A stretch of DNA of 64,000 nt from WM-3-3 sp041660045 (GTDB lineage: Bacteria > Pseudomonadota > Gammaproteobacteria > Methylococcales > Methylomonadaceae). The notes under the pieces were generated by a model that was not told where the DNA came from, ran no database searches, and saw nothing but the letters and a program-made list of their open reading frames with translations. The DNA lies in contig JBAZXA010000006.1 of NCBI GenBank assembly GCA_041660045.1, positions 1-64,000 on the forward strand, in the 5' to 3' direction. This document shows positions 9,056-18,529 of the stretch, piece after piece; positions within the stretch are counted from its first letter, which is position 1, and every line of letters begins with the position of its first letter. A program made the position numbers and the translations under genes.

Positions 9056-10183
9056 ATAAAAATTGTTCTTTCCATTGATCGGCTAGACAGAACGTTAGGC
9101 GGCGCGCAAATTTGGCTGGATGGTTTTGCCCGTTATTTAGGCCAGCAAAAGCATGAAGTGCATGTCCTGACATTTCTAGACGCTAGCCGGAACCCGCCGT
9201 ATACCGTGCATAGTCTTCCTGACCCTGGTCATGTCTTACGTCGGGCCAGTGCAATCAATCTTAAGGCTGCTGCGCTATCTGCCGATGCCCTTTATGATAC
9301 CGGGGCGGCTTGGTCCGCGCAGGTGTTGCAACCGCATGCAGGCTCGGCAGTTTATAGCGAACGCCAGTGTATCAATGCTTCAGGGGCGATGCTGAGATGG
9401 CGGGCGGCCTTATCGCCTCGTGCTATCTGGCGGCGTAAGGCCATGCTCAAGCTGGAAAAGGCACAATTAGCTAAGGCCGGAAAAATTGTTGCCGTCTCCA
9501 GACTGGTAGAACGCCTGTTAATCAGTCAATACGCAATTCCACAAACTGCTATTTCGGTGATCCATAATGGCGTCGATACCTTGCGATTCGAGCGGAACCA
9601 ATTGCAACTAAGGCGCGAATTCGAACGCTCAAGTTTCGGTATAGTTGACAACGAAGTTATATTTTTGATCCTTGCGAACAATTTTCTGTTAAAGGGGGTT
9701 GATCTCGTCATTCGCGCTTGTGGTTTATTGAAGCAAAAGGCTTGCTCGGGCTTCCGTGTTTTAGTGGCTGGCGCCAATCCAGAGCGGAAAATACTCAATT
9801 TGATTGAGCAGGAAAATGTTGCCCAGTTTTTCCATTTTTTGGGCCACGTTGTCGATGTCACCAAGTTATTGGCCTCGGCCGATGTGTTTTTGCATGCAAC
9901 ACGGTGGGATGCCTGTAGTTTGGTGACCATTGAAGCTATGGCGAGCGGTTTGCCGGTAGTGACTACGTCGATGAATGGCGCTGCGGAATTAATTAGCCAT
10001 AATGTTGACGGGATTGTGCTTACCGATGCTGAAAAAGTGGAAAATCTGGCAGAGGCTATGTTACGTCTTTTTGACCATGACTTAAGGCAAAAATTAGGCG
10101 TTAAGGCCTATCAAAGTGCCCAACGCTACGATATAAACATCAATTTTCAAAAGGTGGAGGCGCTGTTATTGTCACCCCAATAG
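9056..10183 (+). CDS. Family 4 glycosyltransferase, probable ATA start
   Basis: A 375-residue GT-B enzyme if started at ATA 9056. From there the protein reads (M)KIVLSIDRLDRTLGGAQIWL, exactly the beta1 strand and GGAQ glycine loop expected at the N terminus of this family. AGGGG lies six bases upstream, and a TAG stop at 9044 closes the frame, so no ATG, GTG or TTG exists at the expected place. The first conventional start, GTG 9158, would remove 34 residues including the glycine loop. The C-terminal half has VISHNVDG-type features and FLHATRWDACSLVTIEAMASG, the donor-site motif with conserved EAMASGLPV. It is a member of the same glycan cluster. Confidence 0.75.
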   Translation: MKIVLSIDRLDRTLGGAQIWLDGFARYLGQQKHEVHVLTFLDASRNPPYTVHSLPDPGHVLRRASAINLKAAALSADALYDTGAAWSAQVLQPHAGSAVYSERQCINASGAMLRWRAALSPRAIWRRKAMLKLEKAQLAKAGKIVAVSRLVERLLISQYAIPQTAISVIHNGVDTLRFERNQLQLRREFERSSFGIVDNEVIFLILANNFLLKGVDLVIRACGLLKQKACSGFRVLVAGANPERKILNLIEQENVAQFFHFLGHVVDVTKLLASADVFLHATRWDACSLVTIEAMASGLPVVTTSMNGAAELISHNVDGIVLTDAEKVENLAEAMLRLFDHDLRQKLGVKAYQSAQRYDININFQKVEALLLSPQ

Positions 10184-10306
10184 CATTGCCGAAGCAAAGT
10201 CCTGTATTGGATGTTTGTTTTCCTGTTGCTTTAATAGGCTAATAAAGGCGAACGGCAACTTAACACTAAGGATAAACCCTATATTTTTCACGCGACCGGC
10301 GAAAAA

Positions 10307-11458
10307 ATGAAGATAATACTAGCAGTCAATGCAATCAAACCGCCTCTTACAGGAATTGGGCTGTACACGTGGGAGTTGGCAAACCGCTTGCCTGGCATAG
10401 CTGGCGTCAAGTCGATAAAATATTTTTCTAGCGGCCGCTGGATAAATGATGTTGCTAGCCGTTTGCAACAAAACACCTCCGCGCTGGCGGCAAGACGCCG
10501 ACTTTTACGAAATCCGCTAGCAGTCGCTGCTTATCGCCAGTTATCACCGCTTTTGTTACGCCAACGTTTAAAAGCATTTTCCGATCATTTATTCCACGGC
10601 CCAAATTTTTACCTGCCGCCTTGCCATGGTCCCGCTGTGGCCACGATACACGACCTTTCAATTTTTCGTTACCCGGAATACCATCCACCCGAGCGCGTAG
10701 CCTTTATGCAAAAGGAAATTCCATTGTCGCTTAGCCGGGCTAACTTTCTAATTACCGATTCAGAATTTATCCGGCGCGAGGTAATTGAGTTTTTCAACTG
10801 GCCCGAAGATAAAATTCGTGCTGTACCGTTGGGCGTAGCTGATAAATATCGACCGCGCAGTGGTGCGCAGACCCAGGCGATGCTTGATAAATTCGGTTTG
10901 GGCTATCAGGGTTACGCGCTTTTTGTGGCTACCATAGAACCGCGCAAGAATATCGGTACGCTGTTAGATGCCTACGAGGCATTGCCAACAGCTTTACGCA
11001 AGCGTTACCCGCTGGTCTTGGCTGGCGATTATGGCTGGCGTAGCGAAGCTATCCACCGCCGCATCGAACAGGGTCAGCAGGCCGGTTGGCTGCGCTATCT
11101 AGGCTATGTGGCAGAGGACGATTTACCCGTGCTGTTTTCGGGCGCGCGTGGCTTTGTTTATCCTTCGTATTACGAGGGTTTCGGGCTACCAGTGATAGAA
11201 GCCATGGCTAGCGGTTTACCGGTATTGATTTCCAATCGCTCTTCGTTGCCCGAGGTGGCATCCGGCGCTGGATTAATCGTGGAAGCGGACGATGTAATGG
11301 CGATGACTGAAAATATTCGTGTCTTGCTTGAGGATGAAAACTGGCGTTATGCTGCTGGAAAACGCTCCCTTGAAATAGCTAGCCGATATTCCTGGGAGTT
11401 AACAGCGCGGGCAACTGTAAAGGTTTATCAGGATGTCCTCGACTCCGTAACTGATTAA
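10307..11458 (+). CDS. Family 4 glycosyltransferase (mannosyltransferase-like)
   Basis: A 383-residue GT-B enzyme. The N terminus KIILAVNAIKPPLTGIGLYT carries the glycine loop (LTGIG) of mannosyltransferases. The C-terminal domain has FVATIEPRKNIGTLLDAYEAL, LAGDYGWRS, and VYPSYYEGFGLPVIEAMASG with the donor-binding E-x7-E pattern. The length is normal for the family. The start ATG follows a purine-rich GGCGAAAAA sequence. It lies about 120 bp after the previous GT4 gene and probably belongs to the same transcription unit. GDP-mannose as donor is plausible, since a GDP-mannose dehydratase-like gene is in the cluster, but not proven. Confidence 0.85.
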   Translation: MKIILAVNAIKPPLTGIGLYTWELANRLPGIAGVKSIKYFSSGRWINDVASRLQQNTSALAARRRLLRNPLAVAAYRQLSPLLLRQRLKAFSDHLFHGPNFYLPPCHGPAVATIHDLSIFRYPEYHPPERVAFMQKEIPLSLSRANFLITDSEFIRREVIEFFNWPEDKIRAVPLGVADKYRPRSGAQTQAMLDKFGLGYQGYALFVATIEPRKNIGTLLDAYEALPTALRKRYPLVLAGDYGWRSEAIHRRIEQGQQAGWLRYLGYVAEDDLPVLFSGARGFVYPSYYEGFGLPVIEAMASGLPVLISNRSSLPEVASGAGLIVEADDVMAMTENIRVLLEDENWRYAAGKRSLEIASRYSWELTARATVKVYQDVLDSVTD

Positions 11459-11578
11459 GGTTTAGCTTTCGAACCGAAACATGCGGGCAGAAGTACCTAG
11501 CTGCGGGCCATAATCTGCTTGGTTGGCATCTGCGGCACAGCTATTTCTTGCTGGTTATAGTCACTTTAAACGTGGACG

Positions 11579-12694
11579 ATGATGCGGGTTCTACATTTTT
11601 ATAAAACGTCTTTTCCAGATACGGTTGGCGGAATCGAACAGGTTATTAATCAACTTGCCCGTGGCATGAGTAAGCTGGGCATTGAAACCGATGTGCTGTC
11701 GCTGACACCGGAAAGAGTATCATCTACGCTCGAAATTGATGGTTATTTGGCGCACCGTGTACCTTTGGATTTTCACATAGCTTCAACGGGTTTTTCATAT
11801 TCTGCCTATTCGCGCTTTAAGGCACTGGCGAGGCAGGCGGACCTTATTCATTATCACTTTCCATGGCCGTTCATGGACGTGATGCACTTCGCCGCTAAAG
11901 TCGAAAAACCGTCGCTGGTGACTTATCATTCAGACATCATTCGCCAAAAGCATTTATTGAAGCTATATCGCCCGTTAATGAATCGGTTTTTGGCCAGCGT
12001 TGACCAAATAGTCGCTTCTTCCCCCAATTATTTGTCCACCAGCGCGGTATTAAAAAAGTTATCCCATAAAGTTCAAGTGATTCCCTATGGTCTAGATAAG
12101 GCAACTTACCCGCAGTCTATGCCCGAAGGCTTACGCTATTGGCGGGAAAAGCTCGGGCCTAAGTTTTTTCTGTTTGTCGGTGTTCTCCGCTATTACAAAG
12201 GCTTGTCTGTGTTGTTGGAAGCGGCACAAGGAACCGGCTATCCAATAGTTATCGTCGGTTCCGGTCCAATTGAACGTGAACTAAAAGTCCAGTCTGCGCA
12301 ACTTGGTTTGCAAAACATTTATTTTCTCGGCCCTTTATCCGAAAGCGACAAGTCAGCATTATTAACGCTATGCCATGGCGTTGTATTCCCATCACATTTA
12401 CGCTCGGAAGCTTTTGGTATTTCTTTGCTGGAAGGCGCGATGTACGGCAAGCCTATGGTTTCCTGCGAAATAGGCACCGGAACAAGCTTTGTCAACATTG
12501 ACAATGACACCGGATTAGTGGTGCCACCTTCTGATCCGGTAGCGCTTAGGCAAGCCATGCGCTTTCTGTGGGAGCACCCGGAGACAGCAGCAGAAATGGG
12601 TGCCCGCGCCGAAGAGCGGTACTATAAATTATTCACGGCTAGGCATATGCTGACGGCTTATCAGGTGCTTTACCAGCATTTAATCGGCGCATAA
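11579..12694 (+). CDS. Family 4 glycosyltransferase
   Basis: A 371-residue GT-B enzyme. The N terminus reads RVLHFYKTSFPDTVGGIEQV with the VGGIEQ glycine loop, then LIHYHFPWPFMD and YHSDI, usual in GT4 transferases. The donor domain includes FVGVLRYYKGL, IVGSGP, and FPSHLRSEAFGISLLEGAMYGKPMV, where the second E-x7-E glutamate lies in LLEGAMYG. There are two possible adjacent starts (11579 and 11582). It is located between another GT4 gene and the GDP-mannose dehydratase-like gene on the same strand. Confidence 0.85.
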   Translation: MMRVLHFYKTSFPDTVGGIEQVINQLARGMSKLGIETDVLSLTPERVSSTLEIDGYLAHRVPLDFHIASTGFSYSAYSRFKALARQADLIHYHFPWPFMDVMHFAAKVEKPSLVTYHSDIIRQKHLLKLYRPLMNRFLASVDQIVASSPNYLSTSAVLKKLSHKVQVIPYGLDKATYPQSMPEGLRYWREKLGPKFFLFVGVLRYYKGLSVLLEAAQGTGYPIVIVGSGPIERELKVQSAQLGLQNIYFLGPLSESDKSALLTLCHGVVFPSHLRSEAFGISLLEGAMYGKPMVSCEIGTGTSFVNIDNDTGLVVPPSDPVALRQAMRFLWEHPETAAEMGARAEERYYKLFTARHMLTAYQVLYQHLIGA

Positions 12695-12852
12695 CGCCAG
12701 GCGGTGTATTGAAGTTTGCTTGGGTAATAAGGCATTTGGCCAGCAAATTTAAGGTTCTGTCTATTCGCATTCTTTGCACAGTGCAAAATATCTACAATAG
12801 GGAAAATTAATCCTGGGGTAGGGTGACGGGTTTCCAGTCGGAAGGAGAAATC

Positions 12853-13800
12853 ATGAATAAAACTGCTCTTATTTTGGGAATATCAGGCCAGGATGGCGCT
12901 TATCTGGCCGATTTTCTGCTCGGCAAACAATACCGCGTCTATGGCTCCTCGCGCGATGCGCAAGTTAATGGTTTTTTTAACTTAAAAAAATTGGGAATAT
13001 ATGAGCAGATAAGCTGTGTTTCCGTTGCGGTAAACGACTTTCGTTGCCTTTTACAAGCGATTATGAAAATCCAACCTGACGAAATTTATAATCTGTCCGG
13101 ACAAAGTTCAGTCGGCCTGTCTTTTGAGCAGCCAGTGGAAACTATGGAAAGCATTTCCCTAGCGACATTGAATTTGCTGGAAGCAATTAGATTCATGGGA
13201 AAACCCATTAGGCTTTATTTTGCGGGCTCCAGCGAATGCTTTGGCGATACCTTTGAGGCTGCCGATGAGAACACGCCTTTTCGGCCGCGCAGCCCTTACG
13301 CGGTTGCCAAATCTGCGTCTTTCTGGCAAGTGGCCAACTACCGTGAGGCCTATCATATACACGCCTCTACGGGTATTTTATTTAATCACGATTCACCGCT
13401 GCGCCCGGATCGTTTTGTCATCAAAAAAATAATTGCTACAGCCTTACGCATCGATCAGGGGAGCAAGGACAAATTAATTTTAGGCAATATGCAAATCGAG
13501 CGTGATTGGGGGTGGGCACCGGATTACGTGCAGGCCATGTGGCTAATGTTGCAACAGCCAATACCAGACGATTATATTATTGCCACCGGTACCACGCATT
13601 CACTGCAGGAATTTGTCAATACCGTGTTTTCGTGTGTTGGTTTGGACTGGCGCGAGCACGTCATCATTGATAAAGATTTATACAGGCCGTTGGATTTAAG
13701 CGTTAGCAAAGCCAATCCTGGCAAAGCATGGCAAAAACTAGGCTGGCGCGCTAGCCACACTATGCAGGATATCGTCGCATTAATGCTGCGGGGCTTATGA
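12853..13800 (+). CDS. GDP-mannose 4,6-dehydratase-like SDR enzyme
   Basis: A 315-residue extended short-chain dehydrogenase. It starts at ATG 12853 after GGAAGGAGAAATC; an upstream in-frame start at 12823 lacks such a site. ILGISGQDGAYL is the NAD(P)-binding GxxGxxG loop, SSECFG holds the active-site Ser/Glu pair, and SPYAVAK is the YxxxK catalytic motif. GILFNHDSPLR matches the NHESPRR region of Gmd, with D for E and L for R. LGNM...RDWGWAPDYV fits the Gmd sugar-binding area. It would convert GDP-mannose to the 4-keto-6-deoxy sugar, precursor of rhamnose, fucose or perosamine. No reductase partner is visible in the window. A related NDP-sugar epimerase/dehydratase is possible. Confidence 0.8.
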   Translation: MNKTALILGISGQDGAYLADFLLGKQYRVYGSSRDAQVNGFFNLKKLGIYEQISCVSVAVNDFRCLLQAIMKIQPDEIYNLSGQSSVGLSFEQPVETMESISLATLNLLEAIRFMGKPIRLYFAGSSECFGDTFEAADENTPFRPRSPYAVAKSASFWQVANYREAYHIHASTGILFNHDSPLRPDRFVIKKIIATALRIDQGSKDKLILGNMQIERDWGWAPDYVQAMWLMLQQPIPDDYIIATGTTHSLQEFVNTVFSCVGLDWREHVIIDKDLYRPLDLSVSKANPGKAWQKLGWRASHTMQDIVALMLRGL

Positions 13801-13925
13801 GCAGTAACAGCAAAAAGCTTTCTGCTTCATTGTATTGTGCCGTAAATTTTGCCAGCCTCATGCGATCAACATTTCATCAGGTTAAATCATGGTCATTGCC
13901 TGTAAGTCGCAACGCCTTAGCAGTG

Positions 13926-14115
13926 TTACTGCGCAAGACGATTTTGTGTGCGGCGCTTAGATAAACCAAAAAAACCTAAGGCACTGGCAAACAGCCAAAA
14001 TGCGGCTGGTAGCGGCACCGGTGCGTAGCTAAAGCCGCTATTGTTCACAAAGGTATGTGGTCATCGGCAACGCTAAGGAAGACAAGTCCGGTATTACCAA
14101 AATTGGCAATACCAC
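13926..14115 (-). pseudogene. C-terminal relic of a PEP-CTERM protein
   Basis: Read leftward, the sequence encodes SYAPVPLPAAFWLFASALGFF followed by GLSKRRTQNRLAQ-stop (13926). This is a PEP-CTERM-type tail: PVPLPAA, a hydrophobic helix, then a basic end. Just upstream the frame shifts by one base; the other frame reads ANFGNTGLVFLSVADDH, a typical lead-in to such tails. The N-terminal bulk of the gene is gone. It indicates loss of a secreted exosortase-substrate gene beside the polysaccharide cluster, a usual place for such genes. Confidence 0.65.
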
Positions 14116-14319
14116 TTTATAGATAATGGACTCAGCATAAGGTATACGGGGAGCCATTGGTATATTTAAGTTGTATTTAAAATCAATAATATGCTCTATC
14201 TTCGAAAGTTAGCTCCTTTATATAAGGGCAAACTAGAAATACCGTATATATGCTTAATAACCAAATAGCTATCATAACAATGTTGAAAATTTATAGTGTC
14301 AATAACGCCATAATGAGAA
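14116..14319. other. AT-rich leader of the PfkB kinase gene
   Basis: No gene is visible between the PEP-CTERM relic and the kinase gene. The stretch is AT-rich and probably carries the kinase promoter, but no clear -35/-10 pair can be picked with confidence. Confidence 0.3.
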
Positions 14320-15315
14320 ATGTCTTTTAATTTTGATCAGAATAAGCGACCAAATGTAGCGGGTAAATCTGCGCTTACCCCGCGTATTTTGGTATTGGGG
14401 AGTTATGTGCACGCCAATTGTTTATTGCTTAAGCGCTTGCCTGAACCTGGCGAATCACTTAGCGCTGATGGCTGGGTTAGTGAACACGGGGGTAAAGGGC
14501 TTAATGTTATTGTTGGCCTGCATAAGCTAGGCATACAGACGATACCGATTGTTGCGATAGGCCGTGATGAGGCAGGTGACCGTATGCTGGCCTGGTATCG
14601 GGCAATGGCTTTGGATGACAGCTACGTCTACCGCTTGGGAGATCAGTCTGGATACGGTGTAGGCTTAATAGCGGCTAATGGCCAAAATATGATTGCGGTT
14701 TACCCTGGCGCTAATAATCTGTTGGCGGCAGAGCACATCGAGTTGCCGGTATCTAGCCTTGAGGTTGGGGATTGGGTTTATGGGCAATTTGAAATTGCGG
14801 ATGAGCCTATTATGGTATCTTTTAGGTATGCAAAACAACGAGGCTGTACAACAGTATTGAATCCATCGCCTTGGCGGCAAGTGGCTACTGAATTAATGGC
14901 GTTAACTGATATTCTGCTAATAAACCAACAGGAAGCACATTTATTAACAGGGATGTCTTTCACGGAAAAGAGTATTTCGCAATCGGGGCAACAAATACAA
15001 AATTGGTTGCAGCAGCAAGCTTGCCCTGGGCTAAGGGTAATCTTAACGTTGGCAGGGCAAGGGGCGTTAGCAGTTAGCCAACAAGAAACGCTTTATCAAC
15101 CCGCGTTTAAGATTAATGCACTTGATGCAACAGGGGCGGGCGATGCCTTTGCGGCAGGTTTAATTGGCAGTTTAAGCCTAGGTCAAGGGCTCGGTCAGGC
15201 TTTGCTTGAGGCCTGCGCTTGTGGTGCTTTAACGGCAGCACAATTAGGGGTGTGGCAAGTGCTGCCCACTAGCTTTGAGTTGGAGGCCTGGTTAACCGAT
15301 CAGTCTAGTGCTTAG
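14320..15315 (+). CDS. PfkB-family carbohydrate kinase (ribokinase-like)
   Basis: A 331-residue cytoplasmic sugar kinase. Near the N terminus, LPEPGESLSADGWVSEHGGKGLN is the PfkB substrate signature (GGKG-x-N). Near the C terminus, DATGAGDAFAAGLIGSL holds the catalytic Asp and the anion-hole GAGD. The length suits ribokinase or a nucleoside/sugar kinase. Its stop abuts the stop of the convergent GntR regulator without a gap, suggesting a functional pair in which the regulator senses the sugar or its phosphate. The exact substrate is unknown; ribose, fructose-type sugars and pseudouridine remain possible. Confidence 0.85.
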   Translation: MSFNFDQNKRPNVAGKSALTPRILVLGSYVHANCLLLKRLPEPGESLSADGWVSEHGGKGLNVIVGLHKLGIQTIPIVAIGRDEAGDRMLAWYRAMALDDSYVYRLGDQSGYGVGLIAANGQNMIAVYPGANNLLAAEHIELPVSSLEVGDWVYGQFEIADEPIMVSFRYAKQRGCTTVLNPSPWRQVATELMALTDILLINQQEAHLLTGMSFTEKSISQSGQQIQNWLQQQACPGLRVILTLAGQGALAVSQQETLYQPAFKINALDATGAGDAFAAGLIGSLSLGQGLGQALLEACACGALTAAQLGVWQVLPTSFELEAWLTDQSSA

Positions 15316-16089
15316 TTAGTTTAATTGTAACTGTACGCGATAAGCATAAGCATCGCCACGGAATGTACCTTCTACGTATTCAACCATGGCTTCAGTTGTG
15401 GTATAGGTTTTTCGCTTTATAAGTAAGCAGGGTTCAGGGCTTTGGAAACCAAAAGCTATGTTTTCTTGTTCACTACTGAGTATGGCTTCGATGGATTGTT
15501 CCGCAGATGCCAAAGCAATTTGGCAGTGCTCCGATAAAAAAGCATAAGCCGATCCTGCAACATCCCAGTTAGCCAATTCAGGGGCTAGCGTTAAATCGTA
15601 CCACGCACATTCCCGTGATAAGGGGATGTCATCCCCGTAACGTAAACGCACCAGCTTTAAAAAATAGGCGCTAGATGGCCGCCCGAAAATGGATGAAATT
15701 GTGCGGTCGTTAACAATCTCCCGTTCCAGCAGCTGCGTGGACGAGCGCATACCTAATTCATTCATTTCTTCGGTAAAGCCTTTTAGCCGTCCCATTTTTG
15801 GGCTAATGCGCGGCGGTGACTTAACTTTTACCCCGCCACGGCCATGCGTGCTGATGTGATCTTGGGCGCGTAACTCATCATAGCAACGCCGAACTGTAGT
15901 GCGGCTGATTTTAAGCGCTTCTGCCAGCGCCCGTTCCGAGGGCAGGCTAAAACCTTCGCCAATTTCACCTGACAATATCATTTGCGTGAAACGTTCTTGC
16001 AATTGCTGATACACCGGCGCAGATACGCCAGGGTCAGGACGTAAACGCTCAATTAATACAAAACTATCATTGGCAGTTTGGGTAGTCAT
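15316..16089 (-). CDS. GntR-family regulator with UTRA ligand domain
   Basis: A 257-residue repressor-type protein. Residues about 20-85 form the GntR winged helix: YQQLQERFTQMILSGEIGEG, then LPSERALAEALKISRTTVRR. The C-terminal UTRA domain is typical in length and contains LVRLRYGDDIPLSRECAWYD and ECAW-type ligand-binding elements. It ends directly against the convergent PfkB kinase gene. HutC/FarR-subfamily regulators usually bind sugar phosphates or amino acid derivatives, so it may control the kinase or the secreted protein gene to its left. The target is inferred from position only. Confidence 0.85.
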   Translation of the reverse strand: MTTQTANDSFVLIERLRPDPGVSAPVYQQLQERFTQMILSGEIGEGFSLPSERALAEALKISRTTVRRCYDELRAQDHISTHGRGGVKVKSPPRISPKMGRLKGFTEEMNELGMRSSTQLLEREIVNDRTISSIFGRPSSAYFLKLVRLRYGDDIPLSRECAWYDLTLAPELANWDVAGSAYAFLSEHCQIALASAEQSIEAILSSEQENIAFGFQSPEPCLLIKRKTYTTTEAMVEYVEGTFRGDAYAYRVQLQLN

Positions 16090-16266
16090 TTGATTATTTT
16101 ATTGAATGTTAACTTGCTTAATTAGCGGGATTTTCCCATGCGCCTTACCCTTATTGGCTTAGGGCAATAGCTGATTAATTTGGCTTAGTATTTGTTAAAT
16201 AAGGTTTGTGAAACCATAGTATTAGCTTTGGGATTAAAAACCTCAGGGAAAGTTTCAATTATTACG

Positions 16267-17346
16267 TTATGCCAGTAAAGTGTTGCCCGAATAATTTACA
16301 TCAGCCCGGTTTTGCTCAAGCCCAGGTTTGGATAGAAAAAAATCAACTAATAAGCCCAAACTCTCCCTAAACATAGGCCTCATCGTTTGTGTTACTGGCG
16401 CTGGTGCAATAGCGCTATAGTTTACACCGGAAGTTGAGTTAATTCTGTACTGTGTTATAGGCACATGCTTGGCGTCAAAAAGCTCTAAGCCAGTTAATAC
16501 CGCGGAAATATCAATATCAGCCATCCCATCGGCCGAGATGTAAAGGCCTGCTTTTAAATCCCAAGCTTGACCCCAGGTGATGGGTAACTCTACGCTATAA
16601 AACCTGCTTTTACCTAAAAGGCTACCCTTGTCAGTTGTCCAGCCTGACGGCGCGGTAGCGTTAAAAATAGAGCTAAGTTCACCGCGTCGCCCATGCGCCG
16701 TGAACACTCTATAGATAGGGCCGTTGTGCTGCTGAAGGGCTAACACGGCTAACACCTCACCAAGCAAAACGGCATCAGTAGTACCTGTGGCGTTAAAGTT
16801 TCCGGCTACAGTAAATTGGTATCTGACAAAGCCGGCACTGCCAATCGGAACTAATGGGCTGGATGCGGTCAAGGTGTCAGAAAATTGGGCTGCGCCGCTT
16901 GCTTCGTGTAAATCTGTTATGGTTTTAGGCATTCCCCCTGAGATATTAGCGTGTGCTGATACGTTGAGCCTCCCATAATCCGCACTGGCGTGGGCTGCGC
17001 CGTTAAAATGGCTAGTCCCGGGATTGCCTAAATTGACCGGTACCAAGCTTTTGTTGTTGGCTACGGGGCCTTTTGCCGCGCTGATATGCGACATTCCGCC
17101 ACTATAGCCGCATTGGGTGATGCCTGCAGAGGGTATGGACGGTTTACCAAAATACCCAGAAAATTCTGCAGGTGGGCCTGACCTTGTGCAGCCTTGGTTA
17201 GCCGAGCCATTACCTAGACCGCCAATGACGATAGCATAAGTATCTAGGCTCGCATCACAGACTGAGACACTTAACAACACGGTTACAGTCAGGACACCAG
17301 CCAAAATCGTCGGTACGCTATTTACTAAATGAGTTGTGCTAATCAT
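16267..17346 (-). CDS. Secreted protein of unknown function, paralogue of the PEP-CTERM protein at 44.7 kb
   Basis: A 359-residue protein with an N-terminal signal-like segment (TILAGVLTVTVLLSVSVCDAS, described in parts). The mature part is Gly/Ser/Ala-rich. Several segments line up with the 336-residue protein at 44731: a CGYSGG/DCGLQG stretch, NYGRLNVSAHANISG against NYGSLGVAAHGNLIG, and GSAGFVRYQFTVAG against GSSGHVVYTFTISG. Unlike that protein it has no PEP-CTERM tail. Its C terminus reads APAPVTQTMRPMFRESLG and ends in a polar tail, as if the sorting signal was replaced. Function unknown; probably exported. Confidence 0.65.
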   Translation of the reverse strand: MISTTHLVNSVPTILAGVLTVTVLLSVSVCDASLDTYAIVIGGLGNGSANQGCTRSGPPAEFSGYFGKPSIPSAGITQCGYSGGMSHISAAKGPVANNKSLVPVNLGNPGTSHFNGAAHASADYGRLNVSAHANISGGMPKTITDLHEASGAAQFSDTLTASSPLVPIGSAGFVRYQFTVAGNFNATGTTDAVLLGEVLAVLALQQHNGPIYRVFTAHGRRGELSSIFNATAPSGWTTDKGSLLGKSRFYSVELPITWGQAWDLKAGLYISADGMADIDISAVLTGLELFDAKHVPITQYRINSTSGVNYSAIAPAPVTQTMRPMFRESLGLLVDFFLSKPGLEQNRADVNYSGNTLLA

Positions 17347-17901
17347 GGCAGTGGCTTCTTAAAAGCTAACAAAAGTTGTCAAACAGGGTCATTTCAAGAC
17401 TGGTATGACCGGATTAAACGCCGTTTTTCCCGCAGTCTGGCAAGTCTATTCTCATGGCCGCTGACGAGTGTTGTATTAATGGACTTGAAAACGGGTTGCC
17501 GTAGGCCATGACCCCTCTCGTTAGTCTTTTTTAACATACCAAAAAAATACCAATTAACCCTAAATCCGTCAATTCATATTTTGTATATTTCGTGGGATTT
17601 ATTGATTAGCTATTTCGGAAACTTAGGGCTGGGTCTGCGATTAGGGAATAATTCAAGCTAATCATGCAAGCTCTGGCATAGTGCTATGCGATTAAGTATT
17701 TGTGTTGGGCTAAGCAGACAACGCTACTGGCGCAATTGTGCTAGGCCTAGCACCTTGATATTTACCATTTGAGCGGGTTAACATTTGGGAGCCTCCATGG
17801 AGGCTATTCACTTTGTGCAGCTATCCTTGTTTATTCAAACCTTCGGGTAATCGCATAAGTTCAGCTAAATTTGATTGAGCACTTTAAGGACATTAACAAC
17901 T
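17347..17901. other. Intergenic region with a 16-bp palindrome
   Basis: No supported gene. A perfect 16-bp palindrome, AGCCTCCATGGAGGCT, lies at 17790-17805, about 97 bp before the glutathione S-transferase start, and could be an operator. The rest is AT-rich upstream sequence shared by the divergent flanking genes. Confidence 0.5.
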
Positions 17902-18507
17902 ATGTACCAATTATATGATTTCTTACCTTCAGGAAATTGCTACAAAATTCGTCTATTGCTTAATCAATTGGGCATTGCTTATGCAAGGGTCAATATTGAT
18001 ATTTTAAAAAATGAATCACGTACAGCTGAGTTTTTAAAAATTAACCCGAATGGCCGTACACCGGTTTTGTGTCATGATGGGATGTATCTTGCCGAATCCA
18101 ATGCAATTTTATGGTACTTGGCGGCAAATACCCGTTTCTTGCCTAACGGCAATTTTGCTCAAGCGCAGGTCTTACAATGGCTGTTCTTTGAGCAATATAG
18201 CCATGAGCCAAATCTTGCTACTGCACGATATTGGGTTTCAATACTGAAAGCGGAGGAGGAATATAAAGCCCAGCTTAAAGTAAAAATAAAGCTGGGCTAC
18301 GCGGCACTTGACGTTATGGAACTACATTTGTCCAGCCAGCACTTTTTTGTGGCCAATCAGTACAGTATTGCCGACATTGCCTTGTATGCGTATACCCATG
18401 TCGCTGAGGAAGGCAATTTTGATTTATCTGTTTACCCCAAGATAAAACAATGGTTGCTACGTGTCGAAGAACAAGATAAGTACATCAAAATTAGTGTCGC
18501 TAAATAG
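17902..18507 (+). CDS. Glutathione S-transferase
   Basis: A 201-residue GST. The start ATG 17902 has AAGGA upstream; an earlier in-frame start at 17875 adds an unlikely leader. The N-terminal thioredoxin-like domain begins YQLYDFLPSGNCYKIRLLL, with Ser/Cys in the active-site region (S-G-N-C), followed by NPNGRTPVL and LAESNAILWYLA, the cis-Pro and gamma-Glu-binding SNAI motifs. The C-terminal helical domain contains SIADIALYAYTHVAEEGNFDL, the conserved N-capping/hydrophobic staple region. It probably detoxifies electrophiles in the cytoplasm. A strong hairpin terminator follows. Confidence 0.9.
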   Translation: MYQLYDFLPSGNCYKIRLLLNQLGIAYARVNIDILKNESRTAEFLKINPNGRTPVLCHDGMYLAESNAILWYLAANTRFLPNGNFAQAQVLQWLFFEQYSHEPNLATARYWVSILKAEEEYKAQLKVKIKLGYAALDVMELHLSSQHFFVANQYSIADIALYAYTHVAEEGNFDLSVYPKIKQWLLRVEEQDKYIKISVAK

Positions 18508-18529
18508 CCTTTAGGTTGTTTACCTAAAC

